Shown here piece after piece: positions 10,348 through 18,516 of a stretch of DNA of 64,000 nt. The notes under the pieces are model-generated. The model was not told the DNA's origin, made no database searches, and saw only the letters and a program-made list of their open reading frames with translations. The stretch comes from Pseudomonas koreensis. GTDB taxonomy: Bacteria; Pseudomonadota; Gammaproteobacteria; Pseudomonadales; Pseudomonadaceae. The stretch lies in assembly GCF_012986595.1 (NCBI RefSeq), contig NZ_JAAQYM010000005.1, positions 62,001 to 126,000 of the forward strand, written 5' to 3'. Each line of letters opens with the position of its first letter. The first letter of the stretch is position 1. Both the position numbers and the translations under genes were made by a program.

Positions 10348-12033
10348 ATGTCCCGTTCCCTGCCTTTCCTGCGACCTGTTGCGGTCGGTGTGTTGTTGGC
10401 CGTCGCCGGTTGCGGCGTGTCTTCCGATCCGGAGTCGGCTGCCGTCCCGGCGCCCGCCCAGCCGCAAGCTTCGATTCAGCATGAAGCGCTCAGGGCCGAT
10501 GACACCATGGCCAAGCGCAGCACGCGTTCGGCGCCGATCGCCAGTTTCGCCGCAATGCCGGCCCCGGACAGTTATCCACAGGGTTACCGCGACGAACAGC
10601 GCGAGCAGTATCAGGCACTGGCCGACAACCCGATCCACAGCGTCGCCGAAGCCCCGGTCTCGACCTTCAGCGCCGACGTCGACACCGGCGCCTACGCCAA
10701 CGTCCGACGCCTGCTCAATCAGGGGCGTCTGCCGCCGGAAGGCGCGGTGCGTCTGGAGGAAATGGTCAATTACTTTCCCTACCACTACGCGCTGCCCAGC
10801 GATGGTTCGCCGTTCGGCGTAACCACTGAATTGGCCGCCACCCCGTGGAATCCGCACACGCGCCTGCTGCGCATCGGCATCAAGGCCTCCGACCGTAGCG
10901 TGGCGGAACTGGCTCCGGCGAATCTGGTGTTTCTGGTGGATGTGTCCGGTTCGATGGATCGCCGCGAAGGCCTGCCGCTGGTCAAAAGCACGCTGAAACT
11001 ATTGGTCGATCAGTTGCGCGAGCAGGACCGGGTGTCGCTGGTGGTGTATGCCGGCGAATCCCGCGTCGTGCTGGAGCCAACGTCCGGCCGGGAAAAGGCC
11101 AGGATTCGCAGCGCCATTGAGCAATTGACCGCAGGCGGTTCAACCGCTGGCGCGTCGGGCATCGAACTGGCCTATCAAATGGCGCAGCAGGCGTTCATCC
11201 CCAACGGCATCAACCGCATTCTGCTGGCCACTGACGGTGACTTCAACGTCGGCGTCAGCGACTTCGACAGCCTCAAGCAAATGGCTGTGGATAAACGCAA
11301 GACCGGGATTTCCCTGACCACCCTGGGTTTCGGTGTGGATAACTACAATGAACACCTGATGGAGCAACTGGCCGACGCCGGTGACGGCAACTACGCCTAT
11401 ATCGACAACCTGCGCGAGGCGCGCAAAGTGCTGGTGGATCAACTCGGTTCGACGTTGGCGGTGGTGGCGAAAAACGTCAAATTGCAGGTGGAATTCAACC
11501 CGGCGCAGGTTAGTGAATATCGCCTGCTCGGCTACGAAAACCGCGCCTTGAAGCGTGAGGATTTCAGCAACGACAAAGTCGATGCCGGTGAAGTCGGCGC
11601 AGGACACACGGTGACCGCGCTGTATGAAATTGTTCCGGCAGGCGAGAAGGGCTGGCTGGAACCGCTGCGCTACGGTAAATCGCAAGCGCCGGTGTCGGCG
11701 AAGGACGGGGAAATGGCGATGCTGCGTGTGCGTTATCAACAGCCTGAAGGTGGGAAAAGTCGGCTGATCGAGCGGCCGATTACCAGTCAGGTTGTACCGG
11801 CCAGCGAAGATCTGCGTTTTGCCGCAGCGGTCGCGGCGTTTTCCCAGCAGCTCAAGGACGCTCGCTACACCGGCGATTTCAGCCTGAAAGACACCGAAGC
11901 GCTGGCCCGTAGCGCACGCGGCGAGGACCGTTTCGGCTTGCGTAGCGAGTTCGTGCAACTGGTCGAACTGGCGCAAAGCCTGCGCACCTCAACCGCATCG
12001 AATGCGATGCCCACTGAGCGACGGATTGAATAG
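10348..12033 (+). CDS. VWA-domain lipoprotein (YfbK-like)
   Basis: 561 residues. A lipoprotein signal ends in VAGC with Cys22. Residues about 75-165 match the YfbK N-terminal region (STFSADVDTGAYAN), followed by a von Willebrand A domain starting near 190 with the intact MIDAS motif DVSGS (198-202) and a later TDGDFN. A C-terminal DUF3520-type domain follows. It is predicted to sit on the periplasmic side of a membrane and bind a partner through a divalent metal. Its stop codon shares one base with the GTG start of the sigma factor (TAGTG), so the two are translationally coupled. The cellular role of this family is not well established. Confidence 0.88.
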   Translation: MSRSLPFLRPVAVGVLLAVAGCGVSSDPESAAVPAPAQPQASIQHEALRADDTMAKRSTRSAPIASFAAMPAPDSYPQGYRDEQREQYQALADNPIHSVAEAPVSTFSADVDTGAYANVRRLLNQGRLPPEGAVRLEEMVNYFPYHYALPSDGSPFGVTTELAATPWNPHTRLLRIGIKASDRSVAELAPANLVFLVDVSGSMDRREGLPLVKSTLKLLVDQLREQDRVSLVVYAGESRVVLEPTSGREKARIRSAIEQLTAGGSTAGASGIELAYQMAQQAFIPNGINRILLATDGDFNVGVSDFDSLKQMAVDKRKTGISLTTLGFGVDNYNEHLMEQLADAGDGNYAYIDNLREARKVLVDQLGSTLAVVAKNVKLQVEFNPAQVSEYRLLGYENRALKREDFSNDKVDAGEVGAGHTVTALYEIVPAGEKGWLEPLRYGKSQAPVSAKDGEMAMLRVRYQQPEGGKSRLIERPITSQVVPASEDLRFAAAVAAFSQQLKDARYTGDFSLKDTEALARSARGEDRFGLRSEFVQLVELAQSLRTSTASNAMPTERRIE

Positions 12034-12644
12034 TGAGCCGCCTCAAAGGCTTCATCACACAGCTGTTTGCCTCCGCCGACAGCCTTGAGGCCAGCAGCGA
12101 CGAATCGCTGCTGGCCCGTTATCGCGAGGGCGACAGCGCGGCGTTCGAGATTCTGTACGCGCGCCATCGGCAGGGTTTGTATCGCTTTCTGCTGGGATTG
12201 AGCGGCAAGCCGGAACTGGCTGACGAGGTGTTCCAGGACACTTGGCTGAGCCTGATCCGCAGCGCCAGTCAGCCACAGGGGCGAGCGACATTTCGTACAT
12301 GGCTGTTCCAGATTGCGCGCAACCGTCTGATCGATCACTGGCGCAAACACGGTGCTCATCAACCGCTGCACGACAGTTACGACGAACAGCTGCATGCGGT
12401 TGGCGACGAGACCAACGATCCCGAACAACTGCTGAGCCTCAGCCGCGACAGTCAGCGCTTGGAAAGCGCCCTGCAAACCCTGCCTGCCGATCAACGCGAA
12501 GTGTTCCTGCTGCGCGCCCACGGCGACCTCGACCTGGCGCAAATCGCCAGCCTCACCGAAACACCGCTGGAAACCGTCAAGAGCCGCTTGCGCTACGCCC
12601 AGCAAAAACTGCGTCGGCTGCTGGCCGAGGAGGTACTGACATGA
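12033..12644 (+). CDS. ECF-type RNA polymerase sigma factor
   Basis: 203 residues starting with GTG at 12033, overlapping the upstream stop by one base. Region 2 is clear (AFEILYARHRQGLYRF, then ADEVFQDTWL and FRTWLFQIARNRLIDHWR). Region 4 follows (LPADQREVFLLRAHGDLDLAQIA split across the helix-turn-helix, ending ETVKSRLRYAQQKLRRL). This fits a group 4 (ECF) sigma factor. Its stop overlaps the next gene (ATGA, 12641-12644), so it lies between a VWA lipoprotein and a single-pass membrane protein, suggesting the three are one regulatory unit. Confidence 0.93.
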   Translation: MSRLKGFITQLFASADSLEASSDESLLARYREGDSAAFEILYARHRQGLYRFLLGLSGKPELADEVFQDTWLSLIRSASQPQGRATFRTWLFQIARNRLIDHWRKHGAHQPLHDSYDEQLHAVGDETNDPEQLLSLSRDSQRLESALQTLPADQREVFLLRAHGDLDLAQIASLTETPLETVKSRLRYAQQKLRRLLAEEVLT

Positions 12645-13237
12645 CTGACGCCCGCCAGACACCCGAAGAACAACTGCTCAAGCATTACCGCGAGCAACAC
12701 ACCGGCGAGCCGCCCGAGCACCTCGATGCGCTGATTCTCGCCACTGCCCGCCGCGCAGCCCCGGCACCCAAGCCAAGCCTGTGGCAGCGCTGGTGGCAGG
12801 CCTGCCAGAAACCGCGTTGGCAGGTCGCATTCGCCAGCCTGGTCGGCGTGGCCCTGATGCTGTCGCTGGTACAACGTGCACCGGAGCCGCAACCTCGATT
12901 CGACTTCGCCCCGGCCGCCAAACCCGCCGCACCACTGGCGCGCAAACAGGCCGCCGAAGCGCAGTCGCTGGCGGCCCCCGCTGACGCCATGCCGGCGCCG
13001 GCCCCGATGCTGGAAATGGCGGCACCGATGCAAAGCGACGCGATCAGCGCCGACCAAGCCAAAGTCAGCAAACGTGCCGTCGCCCCGGCCAATGGCCTGG
13101 ATACGCAACTGCGTGAAGTGCTGCGCCTGCGCGAGTCCGGCCAGTCGCAAGCCGCGGATGCGCTCTACAACAACCTGCACAAACGCTACCCCGGCGTGGA
13201 CCTCGACCGGCGACTGGAACAAATCCGCCAAAATTGA
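12641..13237 (+). CDS. Single-pass membrane protein, putative anti-sigma factor
   Basis: 198 residues from ATG 12641 (overlapping the sigma factor stop). The first 55 residues are predicted cytoplasmic, followed by one transmembrane helix (about 66-83, VAFASLVGVALMLSLV), then a low-complexity Ala/Pro-rich periplasmic linker and a helical C-terminal segment. The topology and position suggest an anti-sigma factor, but the zinc-binding HxxxCxxC motif of common ECF anti-sigma factors is absent. Assignment therefore rests on context. The ORF extends upstream to 12242 in frame, but that part overlaps the sigma factor and is a shadow. Confidence 0.75.
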   Translation: MTDARQTPEEQLLKHYREQHTGEPPEHLDALILATARRAAPAPKPSLWQRWWQACQKPRWQVAFASLVGVALMLSLVQRAPEPQPRFDFAPAAKPAAPLARKQAAEAQSLAAPADAMPAPAPMLEMAAPMQSDAISADQAKVSKRAVAPANGLDTQLREVLRLRESGQSQAADALYNNLHKRYPGVDLDRRLEQIRQN

Positions 13238-13317
13238 CCGCCTGTTCGCCCAGCCATTTGGCATTGCCCGGCAAAAACGCGCACTATCGGGCCATGGCTG
13301 AACGCTGGAGAACACCC

Positions 13318-13524
13318 GTGGCACCAAAAATCGACCGCATCGCCCAACTCCTCAACTGCCCGGAAAAGGGTGAGGAGATACGGCGCGCGATTACCGAAGC
13401 TCGCAAGGAGTTTCTGCTGGACCAGTCGGAAGAAGACGTCGTGGAAGAAGACGAGGTTTTTGAGGAGGTTGGGGAAGAAGAGGATGACGACGATTACGAC
13501 GAGTTTGACTGGACCACGGAGTGA
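13318..13524 (+). CDS. Small protein with highly acidic C-terminus, unknown function
   Basis: 68 residues from GTG 13318, preceded by GGAG (13307-13310) at 7 bases. ATG 13294 is an in-frame alternative without a visible ribosome site. The N-terminal half is basic/hydrophobic and helical (IDRIAQLLNC, EEIRRAITEARKEFLL). The C-terminal half is almost all Asp and Glu, ending FDWTTE. Such tails often mimic nucleic acid or bind basic proteins, but no function can be assigned. A terminator follows. Confidence 0.7.
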   Translation: MAPKIDRIAQLLNCPEKGEEIRRAITEARKEFLLDQSEEDVVEEDEVFEEVGEEEDDDDYDEFDWTTE

Positions 13525-13555
13525 CGGTCGCCGCGGGGCGGGAAGCGCCCACAAA

Positions 13556-13586
13556 AAAGCCCCGGACCATCACAGTCCGGGGCTTT
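13556..13586 (-). terminator. Bidirectional terminator between the small acidic gene and tRNA-Arg
   Basis: A 9-bp stem GCCCCGGAC (13559-13567) with GTCCGGGGC (13575-13583) and a 7-base loop. On the minus strand it is followed by six T residues, so it best serves the tRNA. On the plus strand it has a weaker TTT tail and may serve the small acidic gene. Confidence 0.85.
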
Positions 13587-13600
13587 CTCGTTTAAATCAG

Positions 13601-13677
13601 TGGTGCACCAGGCGGGATTCGAACCCACGACCCCTGCCTTCGGAGGGCAGTACTCTATCCAGCTGAGCTACTGGTGC
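13601..13677 (-). tRNA. tRNA-Arg (anticodon CCG)
   Basis: Read on the minus strand, the 77-nt gene has a 7-bp acceptor stem GCACCAG/CTGGTGC, a D arm with AGCTGGATA loop, anticodon stem CTGCC/GGCAG around the loop CTCCGAA (anticodon CCG), and a T arm with GTTCGAATC. The 3' CCA is encoded (13603-13601). Nothing resembling an integrated element or a second attachment copy was seen next to it. Confidence 0.96.
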
Positions 13678-13946
13678 AGCGGGCGACATCATACCTAGGT
13701 CGGCTCGGGGCGTCCATGCTGGGTTTTGGCGGGTTTTGTCAGGGCGCGTGTCGGTGCTGGAACGCTGTATTCCTTAAAGCGGTAACGTTCTGCAAAACCC
13801 TCGCTTGGCGCTTTTGCCGGGCTGATCTATGGTTTCGCTGCGGCCGGGGATTTTTGCTCGTTGATCTGAAAAATCCAGCAAACACAGGGTTTTTGTTCTT
13901 TTTTTCGAACGACCTATTGTCCTTTAACCCCTTTGCTCCTACGATC

Positions 13947-13964
13947 CGTTTGAGATTTCAAACG
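13947..13964. promoter_or_regulatory. Inverted repeat upstream of gabD, possible operator
   Basis: CGTTTGA-GATT-TCAAACG: perfect 7-bp arms around 4 bases, about 160 bases before the gabD start. The binding protein is unknown. Confidence 0.45.
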
Positions 13965-13998
13965 CTCTTTGATCGGGTGCTGAGCCGCACGTGTTTCG

Positions 13999-14012
13999 AA
14001 TCGTGCACGATT
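13999..14012. promoter_or_regulatory. 14-bp palindrome upstream of gabD, possible operator
   Basis: AATCGTGCACGATT is a perfect palindrome about 110 bases before gabD and about 40 bases upstream of the proposed -35 box, a position fitting an activator or repressor site. Confidence 0.45.
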
Positions 14013-14052
14013 GATGCGCCTCATCCGGTCTCTGATTTCCCTGACGGCAGCC

Positions 14053-14080
14053 TTGCGAGGCGCCTTTCCACAATCATAAT
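14053..14080 (+). promoter_or_regulatory. Candidate sigma-70 promoter of gabDT
   Basis: TTGCGA (14053-14058), a 16-base spacer, and CATAAT (14075-14080), 41 bases before the gabD ATG. It is a moderate match to consensus. Confidence 0.4.
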
Positions 14081-14121
14081 TTTGCTCCGCGCAGGCCGCG
14101 GTGCTGTTAAGGAAAGCCGAC

Positions 14122-15564
14122 ATGCAGCTTAAAGACACCCTGTTGTTCCGCCAGCAAGCCTTCATTGATGGCGCTTGGGTCGATGCGGACAACGGTCAGA
14201 CGATCAAGGTCAACAACCCGGCCACCGGCGAAATCCTCGGCACCGTGCCGAAAATGGGCGCTGCCGAAACCCGCCGCGCGATCGAAGCCGCTGACAAAGC
14301 GCTGCCGGCCTGGCGTGCACTGACCGCCAAGGAGCGTGCAGGCAAGCTGCGTCGCTGGTTCGAACTGATGATCGAGAACCAGGACGACCTCGCGCGCCTG
14401 ATGACCCTCGAGCAGGGCAAGCCGCTGGCCGAAGCCAAGGGCGAAATCGTTTACGCCGCTTCGTTCATCGAATGGTTCGCCGAAGAAGCCAAGCGCATCT
14501 ACGGTGACGTGATTCCGGGCCACCAGCCGGACAAGCGCCTGATCGTGATCAAGCAGCCGATCGGTGTGACCGCAGCGATCACCCCGTGGAACTTCCCGGC
14601 AGCAATGATCACCCGTAAAGCCGGCCCTGCGCTGGCCGCCGGTTGCACCATGGTGCTCAAGCCGGCGTCGCAAACCCCATTTTCCGCGTTCGCGCTGGCT
14701 GAACTGGCCCAGCGTGCCGGCATCCCGAAAGGCGTGTTCAGCGTGGTCTCCGGCAGCGCCGGCGACATCGGCAGCGAGCTGACCAGCAACCCGATCGTGC
14801 GCAAACTGTCCTTCACCGGTTCGACCGAAATCGGTCGTCAACTGATGTCGGAATGCGCCAAGGACATCAAGAAAGTTTCGCTGGAACTGGGCGGCAACGC
14901 ACCGTTCATCGTGTTCGACGACGCGGACCTGGATAAGGCCGTCGAAGGCGCGATCATCTCCAAATACCGCAACAACGGTCAGACCTGCGTCTGCGCCAAC
15001 CGCCTGTACATTCAGGATTCGGTCTACGACGCGTTCGCCGAGAAGCTGAAAGTCGCGGTGGCCAAGCTGAAGATCGGCAACGGTCTGGAAGAAGGCACCA
15101 CCACTGGCCCGCTGATCGACGAAAAAGCCGTGGCCAAGGTCCAGGAACACATCGCTGACGCCGTAGCCAAAGGCGCCACCGTGCTGGCCGGTGGCAAGCC
15201 GATGGAAGGCAACTTCTTCGAGCCGACCATCCTGACCAACGTGCCGAAAGACGCGGCTGTCGCCAAGGAAGAAACCTTCGGCCCGCTGGCCCCACTGTTC
15301 CGTTTCAAAGACGAAGCCGAAGTGATCGCGATGTCCAACGACACCGAGTTCGGTCTGGCCTCCTACTTCTACGCTCGCGACCTGGGCCGTGTGTTCCGTG
15401 TGGCTGAAGCCCTGGAATACGGCATGGTCGGCGTCAACACCGGGCTGATCTCCAACGAAGTCGCGCCGTTCGGCGGCATCAAGGCGTCGGGCCTGGGCCG
15501 TGAAGGCTCCAAGTACGGCATCGAAGATTACCTGGAAATCAAATACCTCTGCCTGGGCATCTAA
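14122..15564 (+). CDS. gabD: GabD, succinate-semialdehyde dehydrogenase (NADP+)
   Basis: 480 residues from ATG 14122, preceded by AAGGAAAG. It is an aldehyde dehydrogenase with the cofactor segment TPWNFPAAM (154-162), FTGSTEIGRQ (231-240), catalytic Glu255 in LELGGNAPF and nucleophile Cys289 in NNGQTCVCANR. Succinate-semialdehyde dehydrogenase oxidises the product of GABA transamination to succinate. It is followed at 185 bases by gabT, which supports the GABA assignment over other dehydrogenases of the family. It acts in the cytoplasm. Confidence 0.95.
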   Translation: MQLKDTLLFRQQAFIDGAWVDADNGQTIKVNNPATGEILGTVPKMGAAETRRAIEAADKALPAWRALTAKERAGKLRRWFELMIENQDDLARLMTLEQGKPLAEAKGEIVYAASFIEWFAEEAKRIYGDVIPGHQPDKRLIVIKQPIGVTAAITPWNFPAAMITRKAGPALAAGCTMVLKPASQTPFSAFALAELAQRAGIPKGVFSVVSGSAGDIGSELTSNPIVRKLSFTGSTEIGRQLMSECAKDIKKVSLELGGNAPFIVFDDADLDKAVEGAIISKYRNNGQTCVCANRLYIQDSVYDAFAEKLKVAVAKLKIGNGLEEGTTTGPLIDEKAVAKVQEHIADAVAKGATVLAGGKPMEGNFFEPTILTNVPKDAAVAKEETFGPLAPLFRFKDEAEVIAMSNDTEFGLASYFYARDLGRVFRVAEALEYGMVGVNTGLISNEVAPFGGIKASGLGREGSKYGIEDYLEIKYLCLGI

Positions 15565-15749
15565 GCCCGGCAAGAGAACGCTGCAAACGCAAAGGGCACG
15601 AGAGCGCTGTCCCTTTGCGTCGTTTCAAAACGGAATTTTCTCTGCGGCCGGGAACGCCGTGGCAGTCGATCATCGCATGCTGCCACCGCCGATTCCTCCC
15701 GCGTAATCCTTGAACCACGCCGCCCGATGAGCGGTGAATGAGGACTGTA

Positions 15750-17027
15750 ATGAGCAAGACTAACGCTGAACTGATGGCCCGCCGTACCGCTGCTGTACCA
15801 CGTGGTGTTGGCCAGATTCACCCGATCTTCGCTGAGTCGGCGAAGAACGCTACCGTGACTGACGTTGAAGGTCGCGAGTTCATCGACTTCGCCGGCGGTA
15901 TCGCTGTGCTGAACACCGGCCACGTGCACCCGAAAATCATCGCGGCCGTGACCGAACAGCTGAACAAGCTGACCCACACCTGCTTCCAGGTGCTGGCCTA
16001 CGAGCCGTACGTTGAGCTGTGCGAAAAGATCAACGCCAAGGTGCCAGGTGATTTCGCCAAGAAGACCCTGCTGGTCACCACCGGTTCCGAAGCCGTGGAA
16101 AACGCCGTGAAAATCGCCCGTGCCGCCACTGGCCGTGCCGGCGTGATCGCCTTCACCGGCGCGTACCACGGCCGCACCATGATGACCCTGGGCCTGACCG
16201 GTAAGGTCGTGCCTTACTCGGCCGGCATGGGCCTGATGCCAGGCGGCATCTTCCGCGCGCTGTACCCGAACGAGCTGCACGGCGTGAGCATCGACGACTC
16301 GATCGCTTCCATCGAACGCATCTTCAAGAACGACGCCGAGCCGAAAGACATCGCTGCGATCATCATCGAGCCTGTGCAGGGCGAAGGTGGTTTCTACGTC
16401 GCGCCGAAAGAATTCATGAAGCGTCTGCGCGCCCTGTGCGACCAGCACGGCATCCTGTTGATCGCTGACGAAGTACAAACCGGCGCTGGCCGTACCGGCA
16501 CCTTCTTCGCCATGGAACAGATGGGCGTTGCTGCCGACCTGACAACCTTCGCCAAATCCATCGCGGGCGGCTTCCCGCTGGCCGGTGTCTGCGGCAAGTC
16601 CGAATACATGGACGCCATTGCCCCAGGCGGCCTCGGCGGCACCTACGCTGGCAGCCCGATCGCTTGCGCTGCGGCCCTGGCCGTGATGGAAGTGTTCGAA
16701 GAAGAGCAATTGCTGGACCGCTGCAAGGCCGTCGGCGAGCGTCTGGTAACCGGCCTGAAGGCTATCCAGGCCAAGTACCCGGTAATCGGTGAAGTGCGTG
16801 CCCTGGGCGCGATGATCGCGGTCGAGCTGTTCGAAAACGGCGACAGCCACAAGCCAAACCCGACCGCCGTTGCGGCTGTCGTGGCCAAGGCGCGTGACAA
16901 GGGCCTGATCCTGCTGTCCTGCGGCACCTACGGCAACGTTCTGCGCGTACTCGTACCGCTGACCTCGCCGGACGAGCAACTGGACAAAGGTCTGGCAATC
17001 ATCGAAGAGTGCTTCTCGGAGCTGTAA
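15750..17027 (+). CDS. gabT: GabT, 4-aminobutyrate aminotransferase
   Basis: 425 residues from ATG 15750 with GAGGA five bases upstream. A class III PLP-dependent aminotransferase: TGSEAVENAVKIARAATGR (111-129), cofactor Asp240 in LIADEVQTGAGRTG, and the Schiff-base Lys269 in TTFAKSIAGGF. It transfers the amino group of GABA to 2-oxoglutarate, giving succinate semialdehyde for GabD. A strong terminator follows, so gabDT is probably a two-gene operon. The 185-base gap between the genes contains no obvious gene. Confidence 0.95.
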   Translation: MSKTNAELMARRTAAVPRGVGQIHPIFAESAKNATVTDVEGREFIDFAGGIAVLNTGHVHPKIIAAVTEQLNKLTHTCFQVLAYEPYVELCEKINAKVPGDFAKKTLLVTTGSEAVENAVKIARAATGRAGVIAFTGAYHGRTMMTLGLTGKVVPYSAGMGLMPGGIFRALYPNELHGVSIDDSIASIERIFKNDAEPKDIAAIIIEPVQGEGGFYVAPKEFMKRLRALCDQHGILLIADEVQTGAGRTGTFFAMEQMGVAADLTTFAKSIAGGFPLAGVCGKSEYMDAIAPGGLGGTYAGSPIACAAALAVMEVFEEEQLLDRCKAVGERLVTGLKAIQAKYPVIGEVRALGAMIAVELFENGDSHKPNPTAVAAVVAKARDKGLILLSCGTYGNVLRVLVPLTSPDEQLDKGLAIIEECFSEL

Positions 17028-17054
17028 GCCCCGGCACTGTGTGATCGGCTAGAC

Positions 17055-17080
17055 AAAAACCCGCTTCGGCGGGTTTTTTT
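17055..17080 (+). terminator. Intrinsic terminator of gabDT
   Basis: An A-rich lead, CCCGC-TTCG-GCGGG hairpin (17060-17073) with a stable TTCG tetraloop, then seven T residues. Confidence 0.93.
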
Positions 17081-17166
17081 ACGGCCCTGAGACACGTCAA
17101 ACGCTTTTGCGCTGTATCGAATGGCCAGCATTGGCTAAGGTTCAGGCATTGCAAGGGAGAGCGCGC

Positions 17167-18378
17167 ATGACTGCCGTTGATTTACCCGCCGTACCCCGAG
17201 TGCTGATTGCCGAGGCCGATCCGTGGTCCCGGGACCTGCTCAAACAAGTGTTGCTGAACGTGCGTTGCGACGCTCGTGTGGACCTGTGTGCCGATGGCCA
17301 GCAAGCCCTGTCGCTGCTCAGCGAAGTGCCGTATGACCTGGCGATCGTCGATTGGGAATTGCCCGGCATCGATGGCTTGAACGTGCTGCGCAGCGTGCGG
17401 CAGCGCAAACGTAATCCGCCGCTGCCGTTCATTCTGATGAGCAGCCGCAACGACAGCGCCAGCGTGCGTGAAGCGCTGCCGCTGGCCCCCACGGCCTACC
17501 TGACCAAACCGTTGAACATGGAAAGCCTGACCGAGCGTTTGCAGGGCTTGCTGCTCAATGCGGGCGAAGAGGTGTTCTGCGAAGTGCCGGCCCTGGCGCC
17601 GGGCATGACCTTGTCGGTGTTTCTTGAACGCCGCCGCGAGCAGGCCGATGGTGCACCGTTGATGACCGATGTGCAGGTGGCGGTGAAACGCAGCCTGAAC
17701 CCGCACGGCCTTGATCTGAAACTTCTGGAAGAAGAAATCCGCACCGATCCACAGATCACTGCCGTGCTGATCGCGGCGGCCAACAGCGCGGCGCAGCATC
17801 ATGGCGCGGCGGTGCAGACCCTGGGCCAGGCCCTGCAGCGGCTCGGCACCGGGCAGAGCATGAACCTGATCCTCGGCCTGGCACTCAAGCGCAGTGCCAG
17901 ACTCAGCGACCCGTGCCTGGCGGACTACGCCGAGCGCTATTGGGGGCTGTCGCTGCACACCGCCGAATACGCCCGCACCTTGGCGCGCCTGCTCGATCTG
18001 GATCAGGAACGCTGCTATTGCGCCGGCATGTTGCATCGCCTCGGCGATCTGGCGTTGCTGCGCTGTTTGCAGGAATGGAAACAGGCTGGCGGCGAACTGG
18101 ATGAGTGGGAGGAGGTGGGCGATGCGCTGGCGGAGTTTGGTGCGGCCTACGGTTCGGCGTTGCGCACCCGCTGGCGCTTGCCGCTGGAGTTGCGCGAGCT
18201 GATTGCTGCGGTCTACCAGCTCGGGGGTGGGGTTTACTCCCGTGAATCGCTGGTGATGAACATGGCGGCGCAGATGGCCCGCCTGACCGAGCATGAGGGC
18301 ATCGAGGAGCTGGCCAAGAGTCGCACGGCGCGGCTGCTGAAGATCGGGCTGCCGGAATTGATGCGGATGCGCAAGTAA
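17167..18378 (+). CDS. Response regulator with HDOD output domain
   Basis: 403 residues from ATG 17167, preceded by AGGGAGA. Residues 10-130 form a receiver domain: phosphoacceptor Asp62 in AIVDWELPGIDG and the conserved Lys in TAYLTKPLNM. From about 150 to the end lies an HDOD domain (DPQITAVLIAAANSAA, and LHRLGDLALL later). HDOD proteins are linked to signalling, often with cyclic di-GMP pathways, but no catalytic activity is established and the signal is unknown. No sensor kinase is adjacent. Confidence 0.87.
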   Translation: MTAVDLPAVPRVLIAEADPWSRDLLKQVLLNVRCDARVDLCADGQQALSLLSEVPYDLAIVDWELPGIDGLNVLRSVRQRKRNPPLPFILMSSRNDSASVREALPLAPTAYLTKPLNMESLTERLQGLLLNAGEEVFCEVPALAPGMTLSVFLERRREQADGAPLMTDVQVAVKRSLNPHGLDLKLLEEEIRTDPQITAVLIAAANSAAQHHGAAVQTLGQALQRLGTGQSMNLILGLALKRSARLSDPCLADYAERYWGLSLHTAEYARTLARLLDLDQERCYCAGMLHRLGDLALLRCLQEWKQAGGELDEWEEVGDALAEFGAAYGSALRTRWRLPLELRELIAAVYQLGGGVYSRESLVMNMAAQMARLTEHEGIEELAKSRTARLLKIGLPELMRMRK

Positions 18379-18396
18379 CCGAATTTGCACAAAACC

Positions 18397-18490
18397 CCTG
18401 TAGGAGTGAGCCTGCTCGCGATTGGATCTGGCATTCAACAATGATACTGACTGAAATTGCGCGATCGCGAGCAGGCTCACTCCTACAGGG
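18397..18490. repeat. REP pair, GTAGGAGTGAGCCTGCTCGC family
   Basis: Inverted copies at both ends of a roughly 50-base centre, between the convergent HDOD and cyclase genes. Confidence 0.9.
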
Positions 18491-18516
18491 TTATGGGTTT
18501 AGGCGGACACCGGTGT

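Larger units (their letters stand above)
13678..14052. other. Gene-free region upstream of gabD
   Basis: About 440 bases between tRNA-Arg and gabD hold no convincing gene; the ORFs crossing it have no ribosome site or family resemblance. It contains two perfect palindromes (listed separately) and then the likely gabD promoter. Confidence 0.6.

Noticed and set aside
12242..12640. Upstream in-frame extension of the putative anti-sigma gene
   Set aside because: It overlaps the sigma factor gene in another frame and has no ribosome site at the far start.
13601..13677. tRNA-Arg considered as an integration site of a mobile element
   Set aside because: No integrase gene and no repeated copy of the tRNA 3' end were seen nearby.
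13798..13825. Possible sigma-54 promoter upstream of gabD (CTTGGCGCTTTTGCC)
   Set aside because: The spacing between the GG and GC elements is 7 rather than 10 bases, so it does not fit the consensus.
14107..15573. 488-codon minus-strand frame opposite gabD
   Set aside because: Antisense shadow of gabD with no recognisable domain.
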